Source of the DNA: Candidatus Bathyarchaeota archaeon
GTDB taxonomy: Archaea > Thermoproteota > Bathyarchaeia > Bathyarchaeales > DTEX01
Assembly (NCBI GenBank): GCA_018397055.1
Contig: JAGTQS010000052.1
Span: forward strand, 1 to 12,784
DNA length: 12,784 nt
Direction of reading: 5' to 3'
Each line of letters starts with the position of its first letter. The stretch's first letter is position 1. Under the pieces are notes generated by a model, which saw nothing but the letters and a program-made list of their open reading frames with translations, was not told where the DNA came from and searched no databases. The position numbers and the translations under genes are program-made. Shown here piece by piece: positions 5,961 to 12,784 of this stretch.

Positions 5961-7472
5961 TTGAAGCTAAAGTTCAATTTTGCCTCTGATGAAGCTGTGG
6001 AAGATGAGCTTCCCTTCGCTTTTATGTTGATTACGCTTATGGCCTCTTGCGGTGTCTCACCGTACGAGAGTTTCAAAAGGTTGAGAAACATCGAGCTTCT
6101 TCCATTCGTAAAGAAAGAGGCAACAGAAATCGTGAGAAACGTAGAGGTTCTCAACAAAGACCCATTAACGACAATGCTTGAAAGAGCAAACCAAACAAAG
6201 TCAGAGACCTATAGAGACTTTCTTACTGGGTATGTGTCAACGGTTAAAAGCGGAGGCAGTGTTACGAGTTACTTGAAAAGTAAGCTTCGCTCGATTTTTG
6301 AGGTTCGCGCCGTTGCTGCTGTTCGCTCTATCGAGAGACTTGAGACCCTAGTTGAGTCGTACATGGTTATGCTGCTGGTATTGCTTTGCGTCTACATTCT
6401 TGTGGCGGTAATGTCTTCTTCCGTAACCGCAAGCATAGGAATGAGTATCAGCGGAGGACCAATAATGGTCTATATTATACTTTTCGTTGCCATGCCATTA
6501 GTATCGTTCATTTTTATGGCTATTGCGCAGCTGCTTAGAAAAGGCACTTTGATGGGTCTTAAGGCAATCTACCTTAAGTCCTTGCCCTTCGTAGTTGTCA
6601 GTGGTGGAATTTTAACAGCGTTGGCTCTTGTCCCGGATGTACTTGAGGCTTTAACCAGCATAACTATGTCTTTACAGGCCGCACTAAACAGTGTTCTGCC
6701 AACTTCAAACACGCAAGTTTTGGTGGGCAACACTATACCCCTTATTGTAACTTTGTGTCTAGTACAGGTTTCATTAGTTCCAACATTTGCATACAAGAAC
6801 ATAATCGGAGTTAACATGAAAGCGGAAGAAGCCATGCCCAGCTTCTTACGCGACGTTAGTGAAACAAGGAAAACAGGTATGTCACCAGAAAAAAGTATAG
6901 TACACAGCGCAGGCCGCAGGGGCTACGGCTCGTTTTCAAAGATTTTAGAACGAATAGTAAACCAGATCGAGTGGGGAATATCGCTCAGAAAAATATATAG
7001 CGACCTACAAGACTGGTTGACGAGCTGGCCTGTACTGACGAACTTTCTTATTCTTATCGAGACAATTGAGGTTGGAGGAGGCTCCGCGGAGGCTCTAGAG
7101 CTTTTGGCAAGTTATAGTGAAAGAATCAGAGACATAGAAAAAAGCAAACGTGACATGCTAAAACCATACGTTGTGCTACCCTTCATTTGGACAGCACTGA
7201 TGGCTTTAACCTTCTCGTTTACGTTTTATGTCGTAACACAGCTTCCAACAGGATTTCCAGGCGGATCAGGGGCTTCACTTGTAAAGGGTCAAATGGCTCT
7301 GTTTTCTAGCGCCATCATCTTTCATTCCTGGGTTTCAGGTTTCTTTATAGGTAAGGTTACACAGGGAAACTTCGCTGCTGGGTTCAAATATTCGTTGCTG
7401 CTTGCTGTTACGGCTCTTATTTCGATACTGGTTTCTCAGAACATAATTGACGTAATTTTTGGTGCATTGTAA
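5961..7472 (+). CDS. Type II secretion F-family membrane platform (TadC/FlaJ-like)
   Basis: This is the inner-membrane platform on which the ATPase acts. The 503 residues show the archaeal two-domain form: a cytoplasmic F domain near 15-130, a block of four membrane helices (about 134-155, 167-190, 208-232, 255-280), a second F domain near 291-400 (with the family-like stretch EVGGGSAEALELLA), and three C-terminal helices (about 404-428, 443-463, 475-497). The length and layout match FlaJ and archaeal GspF-type proteins, which fuse what bacterial Tad systems split into TadB and TadC. The start is TTG 5961, chosen because GAGGTG (5951-5956) lies just before it and the stop of the ATPase gene is 8 nt upstream. 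Absence of FlaH or other archaellum genes argues against FlaJ proper. Confidence 0.93.
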   Translation: MKLKFNFASDEAVEDELPFAFMLITLMASCGVSPYESFKRLRNIELLPFVKKEATEIVRNVEVLNKDPLTTMLERANQTKSETYRDFLTGYVSTVKSGGSVTSYLKSKLRSIFEVRAVAAVRSIERLETLVESYMVMLLVLLCVYILVAVMSSSVTASIGMSISGGPIMVYIILFVAMPLVSFIFMAIAQLLRKGTLMGLKAIYLKSLPFVVVSGGILTALALVPDVLEALTSITMSLQAALNSVLPTSNTQVLVGNTIPLIVTLCLVQVSLVPTFAYKNIIGVNMKAEEAMPSFLRDVSETRKTGMSPEKSIVHSAGRRGYGSFSKILERIVNQIEWGISLRKIYSDLQDWLTSWPVLTNFLILIETIEVGGGSAEALELLASYSERIRDIEKSKRDMLKPYVVLPFIWTALMALTFSFTFYVVTQLPTGFPGGSGASLVKGQMALFSSAIIFHSWVSGFFIGKVTQGNFAAGFKYSLLLAVTALISILVSQNIIDVIFGAL

Positions 7473-7473
7473 C

Positions 7474-8535
7474 ATGCCGACCACAACGATGGATACTTTG
7501 CTTTCATGCTTCGTTATGATTACACTTACTCTTTCTTCCATGGTAGGTGTCTATGCAATCGTGCACCCATTTCTGCAGGACCAAAAATCATGGAATGAGA
7601 CTCAACTTAGCCAAAAAATAGCGGAATACCTTCTCATCGAACCTGGAAATCCACAAAACTGGGGAGCAAACCTAGTGGATTCTTTGGAAAATTTTGGACT
7701 TGCCAAGGCAGGATTCACTTCAGCCTTTGAGCTCGACATAGACAAGGTTACAAGGCTTAACAGCGAAAACGTTTACAACATCAGCTTTCTAGACGCTTTT
7801 TCTGCTTTAGGGGCTCCTGACAAGCCATTTAGAATCGAGATTAACCCTGTCTTCGACGTTTCTGTGAATCTAACCTCAAAACAGGAGGGACTTCTTGAAA
7901 CAGTTTACACATTTGAGGTTACAACAAGGAAGTCGGGTATGCTCGTTGCCGCCTCCATTAATTGCTATGCTGTCTTTGCAAACGAGGTTGCAAGCAATTC
8001 ATCATCTACTTCCTCATCTGGAACAGGTACCGTTGAAATTTCGCTTTTGAACACAGGTAATGGAACAGCTTTGTTCATCGTGTTTGCAGAGACGGAGCCG
8101 AGAATAGTGTCGTATGCGGTATATTCGTTTGGGCATCAGTTAAGTGGAAATCCTCATTCACGCGGAGAATACGCTACGTTAAGTCCCATTGACTACACTC
8201 TTAGGGTCGACCTCGTTTCTGAGACCAACATAGTGTCCAACGGGATGGTTTTCACCTGCGACCATTGGTTTAGTTTAGATGAACTTAACAAGTCGCTGAC
8301 CACTCAGTTTTTTGGCATACCTCAACTGTTGGATGCTAGCCCACTGGTTCTGGTTGGGACAGGTGTAGATGGAGAAACCTATTTTGCAGAGTGGACCGTT
8401 TACCCTCAAATTCCAGTGGATTTCGGGTTGGACTTCACAAGCCAGTTTGACCTTACAGATTACTGTTCTTTCCGTTATTTTGTGACCATTAACTCTGCTG
8501 TTTATGTCTGCGAAGTTACTGTGGGAGGAACATAA
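7474..8535 (+). CDS. Membrane-anchored pilin-like protein, MPT-type N-terminus, two-part ectodomain
   Basis: From ATG 7474 the protein is 353 residues. It begins MPTTTMDTLLS and has one hydrophobic helix at about 9-30, with no basic residue before it and so no classical class III site. The exterior part falls into two beta-rich halves joined by a serine/threonine linker (about 174-186, SNSSSTSSSGTGT), and it carries several N-glycosylation sequons. An in-frame TTG at 7459 would add five residues, but it overlaps the previous gene. ATG 7474 begins one base after that gene's stop and is preferred. Coupling to the platform gene and the shared start pattern with the protein at 3884 suggest an assembly or minor-pilin role. 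The family is not recognised. Confidence 0.7.
   Translation: MPTTTMDTLLSCFVMITLTLSSMVGVYAIVHPFLQDQKSWNETQLSQKIAEYLLIEPGNPQNWGANLVDSLENFGLAKAGFTSAFELDIDKVTRLNSENVYNISFLDAFSALGAPDKPFRIEINPVFDVSVNLTSKQEGLLETVYTFEVTTRKSGMLVAASINCYAVFANEVASNSSSTSSSGTGTVEISLLNTGNGTALFIVFAETEPRIVSYAVYSFGHQLSGNPHSRGEYATLSPIDYTLRVDLVSETNIVSNGMVFTCDHWFSLDELNKSLTTQFFGIPQLLDASPLVLVGTGVDGETYFAEWTVYPQIPVDFGLDFTSQFDLTDYCSFRYFVTINSAVYVCEVTVGGT
8523..8529 (+). promoter_or_regulatory. Shine-Dalgarno deciding the GTG start at 8540
   Basis: GGGAGGA sits at the very end of the upstream coding region, about 10 nt before GTG 8540. It favours that start over the in-frame ATG at 8504, which would add 12 residues and overlap the upstream gene by 32 nt. 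Confidence 0.6.
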
Positions 8536-8539
8536 GACT

Positions 8540-8962
8540 GTGTCGCTGAACAATCGTGGCCAAATTAGGGTTCTCGAAGCCTTTTTCGCTGCAGCAGTAA
8601 TTTTCGGGTCATTAGTTCTAAGTGGACCCATTTATGTAGCCTTCCACAGCAGAGGTGACAATGTTGCTTTGTACTCGATTGGAATGAACGTTTTAATGGA
8701 GTTAGACAGGGAAGGCTTTCTTGGGGAAATGATTGCTCAAGGCAATTGGACTGAGATTTCAGCTTGTTTATCGTTTCTGTTGCCTTTAGGAGTCTCGTTT
8801 AATGTTACAATTTACGATGAAGACCTAGATGTTGTAAACTCTGTTTCAATCTCAGATGGAACCTTGGATGGAAAAACCGTGGTTTCAGTTCAGTACTTAC
8901 TTGTTGATAGAACGAATCTTAACTTCTACATAATAAGACTTCAGCTGGCGTACATTAAATGA
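8540..8962 (+). CDS. Type IV prepilin-like protein (minor pilin candidate)
   Basis: From GTG 8540 the product is 140 residues with a textbook class III start, MSLNNRG|QIRVLEAFFAAAV. Cleavage after G7 is predicted, and a glutamate lies near the start of the helix (E13, sixth residue of the mature protein), close to the conserved E5 of bacterial type IV pilins. The helix runs to about residue 31. A small beta-rich head follows with sequons NWT and NVT and a single cysteine. With the shorter start, the signal peptide has the usual length and charge; the longer ATG 8504 form would place 18 residues before the cleavage site. The gene overlaps the next by four bases (ATGA), which implies coupled translation and similar amounts of the two proteins. 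Confidence 0.75.
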   Translation: MSLNNRGQIRVLEAFFAAAVIFGSLVLSGPIYVAFHSRGDNVALYSIGMNVLMELDREGFLGEMIAQGNWTEISACLSFLLPLGVSFNVTIYDEDLDVVNSVSISDGTLDGKTVVSVQYLLVDRTNLNFYIIRLQLAYIK

Positions 8963-10605
8963 TAGGACCAAAACGAAACAATTCGGGGCAAGTGCTAATC
9001 GTTGCTGCCCTAGCGATAGCTTTTCTGATTTCGTCCACAATTGCTTACATATACCAAACTGGCCAAGCTGCCAGCGTTGACGAACCCTACGCAACTCACG
9101 ATTTCGCTAGAAATATCAAACTTAGTTCCAGAAACCTAATCGTTGGCTGGCTTGCAAACGTTTCAATAGGTGGCGACAATGAAACATTGGGGACAACTCT
9201 AGACAGATGGTCAAGCTTTGTTGAAAACCAATATTTTGTGGGAAAGTGTGTTTTAAAGTCAGATTGTTACAAAAGTGGGGAATACTCCGAAGGATTATGG
9301 ATAGGTTGGAGCGAAGATGGTTTTGGAGTTACCAGTGCAAAAGTGGATTTTACATTGAACCTAACAGTCGATGGCTCGGAATTTACGATTACGTTTCCAG
9401 TGAACGTTACAACATCAATTGTTTCAAGTGGAACGTACGAGGTTAATCCTCCGTTTTGGCACGACGTTAACATGACAATTAACGTGTATGTCGATGGGAT
9501 GCGCGCGCTTGTAGAAGACTTGTCAGTTTATTATAGGCATACATCTAACTGGCTTAGTGCGAAGCAGCTCAGCAATTATTCGCTTTCTGATTACGGGAAT
9601 GGGACATATCGTTTAACTTTCACGTTATCTAGGTTTTGGATCCACAAGCTGCTTACACGGGTCTTTGACCGAAGAGACATTTTTGTTCAAACAAGCTTCA
9701 TGCCTGAAAAACTCATAGACAATTTGCCTATATTTCTCGTTGGAACCAGTAAACCCGAGATTGCAGAATTTGACAATACCTCTTTGGGATCACTTACAAG
9801 TCCCTCGGGGCTAGGCGCAGTTCTTTCCATGGGATCTAATGCCGAATATTGGATAATCGGGTCAACTAACCGCAAGGTCTTCAAGTATGATGGACAAAAC
9901 TTCACTGAGGTTACTCCTATTTCGAATCAGTTCACTTCTGGTATCAGCGCAGTAAATTGGGGTGACGGGTACTGGCTTGTCGGCGATAGAGATGGGAGAA
10001 TTCAAAAATATGATGGAAGCTCTTGGACAGACCTAACTGCTGAGGCAGGCTTCAATTCTCTAGGAATTCCGATCTCAGAAATCGAGTGGAACGAGGACTT
10101 TCAATACTGGCTCGTAGGAAGCAACAGCATCGTTAAGAAATTTGATGGAACCATCTGGACGGACGTTTCTCCAACGGTTCGACAATTTGAAGATGAAATT
10201 GGAGGCATAAGCTGCGACGGTTCAACTTGGCTTGTTGGCGACTTAAAAGGCGTAATACAGGCATTCAACGGCACACAGTGGACGAACTTAACCTCAGAGG
10301 CTGGCTTTTATTCTAATGGAACCTCGATTTACACAATTGACTGGGGAGACAACAAGTTCCTTGTCGGAGGAAAGGATGGCAAAATAAAAATGTACAACGG
10401 AAGTTCCTGGCTCGACGTGTCCAGCGGGTGGGGATCGAACAAAGATATCCTTGCCATCGAATACAGTGATACCTATGCCTATTGGCTTGTCGGAGGATCA
10501 TACGGTCAAATTATGACATTTGATGGTTCATTGTGGAGAGATTTAACAAACCACGCTGTTTTAAGTGGCGATATAAATGCGGTAAGTGCTGAGTTTCAGT
10601 GTTAA
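8959..10605 (+). CDS. Pilin-like membrane anchor fused to a seven-bladed beta-propeller (tip adhesin candidate)
   Basis: The 548-residue protein starts with a prepilin-like sequence, KRNNSG|QVLIVAALAIAFLIS, with predicted cleavage after G10 and a helix at about 11-33. A beta-rich, sequon-rich stalk occupies about 34-250. The rest is seven tandem repeats of 38-45 residues starting near 259, 297, 338, 383, 423, 466 and 508, with the core pattern YWLVGxxxGxIxKYDGxxWTDLT. The repeat number, length and WLVG/YDG/W spacing fit a complete seven-bladed beta-propeller. The last repeat ends at the C-terminus. Propellers at pilus tips are known from PilY1-type adhesins of bacterial type IV pili; that parallel is functional inference, not homology. 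It is the last gene of the run, coupled by ATGA to the minor pilin before it. It could bind a surface, a glycan or a partner cell. Confidence 0.85.
   Translation: MIGPKRNNSGQVLIVAALAIAFLISSTIAYIYQTGQAASVDEPYATHDFARNIKLSSRNLIVGWLANVSIGGDNETLGTTLDRWSSFVENQYFVGKCVLKSDCYKSGEYSEGLWIGWSEDGFGVTSAKVDFTLNLTVDGSEFTITFPVNVTTSIVSSGTYEVNPPFWHDVNMTINVYVDGMRALVEDLSVYYRHTSNWLSAKQLSNYSLSDYGNGTYRLTFTLSRFWIHKLLTRVFDRRDIFVQTSFMPEKLIDNLPIFLVGTSKPEIAEFDNTSLGSLTSPSGLGAVLSMGSNAEYWIIGSTNRKVFKYDGQNFTEVTPISNQFTSGISAVNWGDGYWLVGDRDGRIQKYDGSSWTDLTAEAGFNSLGIPISEIEWNEDFQYWLVGSNSIVKKFDGTIWTDVSPTVRQFEDEIGGISCDGSTWLVGDLKGVIQAFNGTQWTNLTSEAGFYSNGTSIYTIDWGDNKFLVGGKDGKIKMYNGSSWLDVSSGWGSNKDILAIEYSDTYAYWLVGGSYGQIMTFDGSLWRDLTNHAVLSGDINAVSAEFQC
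9733..10602 (+). repeat. Seven tandem propeller-blade repeats (protein-level)
   Basis: Seven imperfect repeats of about 115-135 nt encode the blades. They are evident in the protein (WLVG ... YDG ... WTDLT) but diverged in DNA, so they are old duplications. Blades 3 and 5 resemble each other most (DLTAEAGF / NLTSEAGF), and so do 2 and 4 (VTPISNQF / VSPTVRQF). Confidence 0.8.
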
Positions 10606-10653
10606 CTGTTAATAACTGCATTCAGAATTTAGTCTTCAGAACTTACTTTCACG

Positions 10654-10663
10654 CTAAATATAA
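10654..10663 (+). promoter_or_regulatory. TATA box of the small membrane-protein gene
   Basis: CTAAATATAA lies about 26-35 nt before ATG 10689. That is the spacing expected for a leaderless or very short-leader archaeal transcript, and no Shine-Dalgarno is present to contradict it. It separates this gene from the pilus operon. Confidence 0.55.
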
Positions 10664-10688
10664 GTGTCCTACGTAATGATATGAAATT

Positions 10689-11159
10689 ATGGACTCTAGG
10701 TCTATACTTAAGTTTCTCGTTCCTCAAGGAACATGGCTGTGGAGAACAATTATTCTATTAGGCTTCATTTTTCTCGATTTTCTAGTTACGGTTCTTTTAT
10801 GCACGAATCCTTACGCAGAGGGTAACCTTTTGGCAAGAAGCTTTATGCAGATATACGGAATCGTTCAAGGCTTAGCGATTTTTGACTTGTTGATGACAAT
10901 TCCGATTTACTTTATTCTTGTTTTCGACTCGTATCTCATTAGGTACACGGGACCTTATTCGACGTTTGCAGAGCTCTTCGTTGACGTAGCTTTAGGCTGG
11001 GTTGTCGCGGGTGCACATTTCAACGGCGCCTTAAGTTGGTTATGGGAAGCTCCACATTTGACACGACAGATGATAGGATTGGGTTTATATCTCTCAATAG
11101 TGTTTCCAGCGTTTTATTTTCGATCAAAGCTCGATTTTCCACGTTTTATACGTGAATAG
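10689..11159 (+). CDS. Small four-helix integral membrane protein, function unknown
   Basis: The 156-residue protein has four probable membrane helices (about 19-38, 60-80, 93-112, 127-146). Short loops include the polar stretch CTNPYAEGNLLARSFM between helices 1 and 2. An aspartate in helix 1 and the E-G-N motif after it recall small archaeal membrane proteins of the DUF5658 type, but I cannot confirm membership. It has its own promoter, is not closely coupled to either neighbour, and converges with the minus-strand gene that follows. Nothing links it to the pilus beyond position, and I do not assign a function. Confidence 0.65.
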   Translation: MDSRSILKFLVPQGTWLWRTIILLGFIFLDFLVTVLLCTNPYAEGNLLARSFMQIYGIVQGLAIFDLLMTIPIYFILVFDSYLIRYTGPYSTFAELFVDVALGWVVAGAHFNGALSWLWEAPHLTRQMIGLGLYLSIVFPAFYFRSKLDFPRFIRE

Positions 11160-11221
11160 AATACCTGATGAGGGACCTTAGTAGACGCATTATTTCTGCT
11201 AACAAAGGACTATTGTAAGCA

Positions 11222-11515
11222 TTAATGTTTTTTCTTAGCTTCCAAATACTGTTGGTATTCTTCGATTTTTTCTCGGATGTGTTGACGAATGTATTCATCC
11301 GCATTTTTGTAGTCTGCTCCTGTTTCCTCCATGGCTTTATTAAGCAAGCAATATTCTTCACGTGGAATCGGAACATCCACGTAAAATTCCTCGGTCTTAA
11401 GTTCTTCAAGTCGTCGACGAACTGCGTCGCGGACGAAATCGGTTACGGTTGTGTTTCCAACCGCGTTGCAATTTCGTATGGTTTCAGTAATTTTTGCGAC
11501 AAGGTCTTCAGGCAA
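11222..11515 (-). CDS. Tandem ribbon-helix-helix protein (probable DNA-binding regulator)
   Basis: From TTG 11515 the product is 97 residues. The first half (PEDLVAKITETI ... TTVTDFVRDAVRRRLEEL) fits the two helices of a ribbon-helix-helix domain. The second half (VDVPIPREEYCLLNKAME ... NADEYIRQHIREKIEEY) repeats the strand-helix-helix pattern, so one chain may hold both halves of a normal dimer. The strand of the first unit (TSIFLP) lies before TTG 11515. The frame is open to 11590 and upstream codons read sensibly (KLLETSIFLPEDL), but there is no ATG, GTG or TTG there. CTG at 11534-11536 would give the ideal start. It is divergent from the portal-like gene, and the upstream part of its frame overlaps that gene's start. 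It may regulate the neighbour or be a solitary antitoxin; no toxin is adjacent. Confidence 0.6.
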   Translation of the reverse strand: MPEDLVAKITETIRNCNAVGNTTVTDFVRDAVRRRLEELKTEEFYVDVPIPREEYCLLNKAMEETGADYKNADEYIRQHIREKIEEYQQYLEAKKKH

Positions 11516-11582
11516 AAAAATGGAGGTCTCAAGCAGCTTTGTTAAAACATCTGCGTAAGTTTGGAGTTTTCCACTTTCAGCT

Positions 11583-12635
11583 GTGAGTTTTCAAGACTGC
11601 GTAAACGCTTATCGGAAGGATCCAGCTTGTAAGGCTTTTGTCGACTTTTTAGCTGACCAAGTTGTAGGCGCAGGGTTTTATACAACCGTAGATGAGAGAT
11701 TCGAAGATGCATTAGACGCTAAAGAGGCTGTTGATGCGTTCTGCGAGCTCGTGAACCTTGACAACATGCTACAAACCGCTGTTAGAGAGTTAATTGCGTC
11801 TGGAAACAGTTTCTGGGAAAAAATTGAGCCTCTAAGCCTCGTTGACCTAAAAATTCTACCTTTGACAAGCATAAGACACATCAAACGTGACGTACAAGGT
11901 AACGTTCAAGCCTACGTCCAGTCAGCGACATGCGGTGGAAAAAGCTTGACAGCTGAAAGAATCATACATTTTTGCCGGAATCCCGTGGACGGCGAACCAT
12001 TCGGAACCGGCGTTTTGAGGCCTTTACTGGAAAAGTTAACCGTTAGCGGAGAGACGCGGACGAGTTTTCTCGAGATGAAAGCTCGCATAGAACGGATGTT
12101 GCCGGAGATTTTTGAAAAGTACGTTGGCCCACATGAGCTTTGGATTTTCGAAGGTGTAAGCGACAACCAGTTAGCTGAGTATCAATGTGTAATCAGGTCC
12201 AAACCTAAAGATGGAGCCAGATTCGTCTACAACAAGAAGGCGGATGTCAAAACTGTGCAGATCGACCCGAGAACCCAGTTTCAAACCTACCTTGACCACA
12301 TCATAAATCAGTTATACTTAGGCGGAGAAACGCCTTTGCCGAAGCTCTTCACTACGCCGGGTTTAACCGAAGCCTCAGCTAAAGTGGCTGCTGATCTTGT
12401 GGAAAGAAAAGTTTCGTCATTACAGAGATTCATAAAACGCATAGTCGAAAAAATTTTTACGCCAATTATCAAGCAAGAAGGCTATGATCCGAAGAAGGTA
12501 GGTTGCAGACTGAATTGGGGAACACCTGAAAAACCCCAAATCGCCATAGCGGACGTCTTAAAAGCAGCTGAACTAAAACTTTTATCAATGGAAGAATTCA
12601 GAAACATCACAAAGGAACTTGGTTGGAAATACTGA
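11583..12635 (+). CDS. Phage portal-like protein, orphan
   Basis: The 350-residue protein has HK97-type portal features. An N-terminal segment (YRKDPACKAFVDFLADQVVGAGF) resembles the early helix of portals. It is followed by ASGNSFWEKI (72-81), the clip-like region HFCRNPVDGEPFGTGVLRPLLE, and a C-terminal helix set with IDPRTQFQTYLDHIINQLYLG (from 227) and ETPLPKLFTTPG (249-260). Portals form the dodecameric DNA channel of tailed viruses. The length is at the short end and the conserved part begins almost at residue 1, so the N-terminus may be trimmed. The frame is closed by a stop at 11556-11558, and GTG 11583 has no ribosome binding site. No terminase, protease or capsid gene is seen in this window, so it is either a prophage remnant, the edge of one beyond 12784, or a domesticated gene. 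Confidence 0.72.
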   Translation: MSFQDCVNAYRKDPACKAFVDFLADQVVGAGFYTTVDERFEDALDAKEAVDAFCELVNLDNMLQTAVRELIASGNSFWEKIEPLSLVDLKILPLTSIRHIKRDVQGNVQAYVQSATCGGKSLTAERIIHFCRNPVDGEPFGTGVLRPLLEKLTVSGETRTSFLEMKARIERMLPEIFEKYVGPHELWIFEGVSDNQLAEYQCVIRSKPKDGARFVYNKKADVKTVQIDPRTQFQTYLDHIINQLYLGGETPLPKLFTTPGLTEASAKVAADLVERKVSSLQRFIKRIVEKIFTPIIKQEGYDPKKVGCRLNWGTPEKPQIAIADVLKAAELKLLSMEEFRNITKELGWKY

Positions 12636-12663
12636 AATAGAGTCATATTAGTTTCACGGGTTC

Positions 12664-12705
12664 AGTTAACTCTTAACTAAACTTTGGCAAATTTATGTTT
12701 TATTT
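12664..12705 (+). terminator. Possible terminator after the portal-like gene
   Basis: An inverted repeat (AGTTAA 12664-12669, TTAACT 12673-12678) is followed by T-rich runs near 12688-12706. The remainder of the window to 12784 is T-rich and I see no gene in it. Confidence 0.35.
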
Positions 12706-12784
12706 TTGGTTCTGGGTTGCATGTGTTTTTGAAGCTGTATTGACGTGTATATCTGCGTGTTGGAAGCGCTTATTCATTCCTTCT

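Noticed and set aside
8275..8631. Minus-strand open frame of 118 codons
   Set aside because: It is the shadow of two well-supported plus-strand pilin-like genes, with no ribosome binding site and no protein-like pattern.
1453..10605. The operon as an archaellum (fla/arl) cluster
   Set aside because: The pilins and ATPase are compatible, but FlaH, FlaX or FlaC/D/E and recognisable FlaF/FlaG are missing, and the minor pilin set and propeller protein do not belong to an archaellum.
11459..11530. Frameshift at the A/T homopolymer before TTG 11515 as the cause of the missing start
   Set aside because: Both alternative frames upstream meet stops within a few codons, so a single-base slip does not restore a better N-terminus.
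11225..11545. Plus-strand open frame of 106 codons
   Set aside because: It is antisense to the ribbon-helix-helix gene, rich in phenylalanine and without domain pattern. The minus-strand frame reads as a proper protein.
1..12784. CRISPR arrays, tRNA or rRNA genes, insertion sequences
   Set aside because: No regularly spaced short repeats, cloverleaf-like segments, transposase frames or terminal inverted repeats were seen on reading both strands by eye.

Overview
The window looks archaeal and chromosomal. Three things point that way: TATA-like boxes near starts, GGAGGTGA/GGTGAT-type ribosome binding sites with frequent GTG and TTG starts, and a TrmB-family regulator beside genes for class III (type IV prepilin-like) signal peptides, a FlaI/TadA-type ATPase and a two-domain F-type membrane platform. 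The style of the pilins and the lone portal-like protein suggest an uncultured Thermoproteota lineage such as Bathyarchaeia, but that placement is inference only.

Layout. Positions 1-125 carry the 3' end of an unidentified gene with a membrane helix and a short proline run. A TrmB-type regulator follows (to 1157) and ends in a hairpin/T-run terminator. Next are two paralogous major pilins (1453-2016 and 2450-3010), each behind a closely matching 55-60 nt leader. A palindrome and T-run terminator separate pilin 1 from pilin 2. From pilin 2 onward genes are tightly packed, with gaps of 1-70 nt or overlaps of 1 and 4 nt: two pilin-like proteins, the assembly ATPase, the membrane platform, and three more membrane-anchored pilin-like proteins. 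The last of these (8959-10605) carries seven tandem repeats that I read as a complete seven-bladed beta-propeller.

How it works together. The ATPase and platform protein should power insertion of processed pilins into a filament. The two abundant-type pilins would form the shaft, and the five low-copy pilin-like proteins would prime or cap it. The propeller protein is the best candidate for a tip adhesin or sensor. No archaellum genes (FlaH, FlaX/C/D/E, FlaF/G) and no prepilin peptidase are present, so this looks like an adhesion-type pilus or secretion machine that relies on a peptidase encoded elsewhere.

The right end (10606-12784) is unrelated. It holds a small four-helix membrane protein with its own near-leaderless promoter, a minus-strand protein that reads as two ribbon-helix-helix modules in one chain, and a lone phage portal-like protein with no other phage gene in view.

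The strongest oddities are the mosaic of perfectly identical DNA blocks within two otherwise synonymously diverged pilin genes, the propeller-bearing pilin-like protein, the tandem ribbon-helix-helix protein with no good start codon, and the orphan portal protein.
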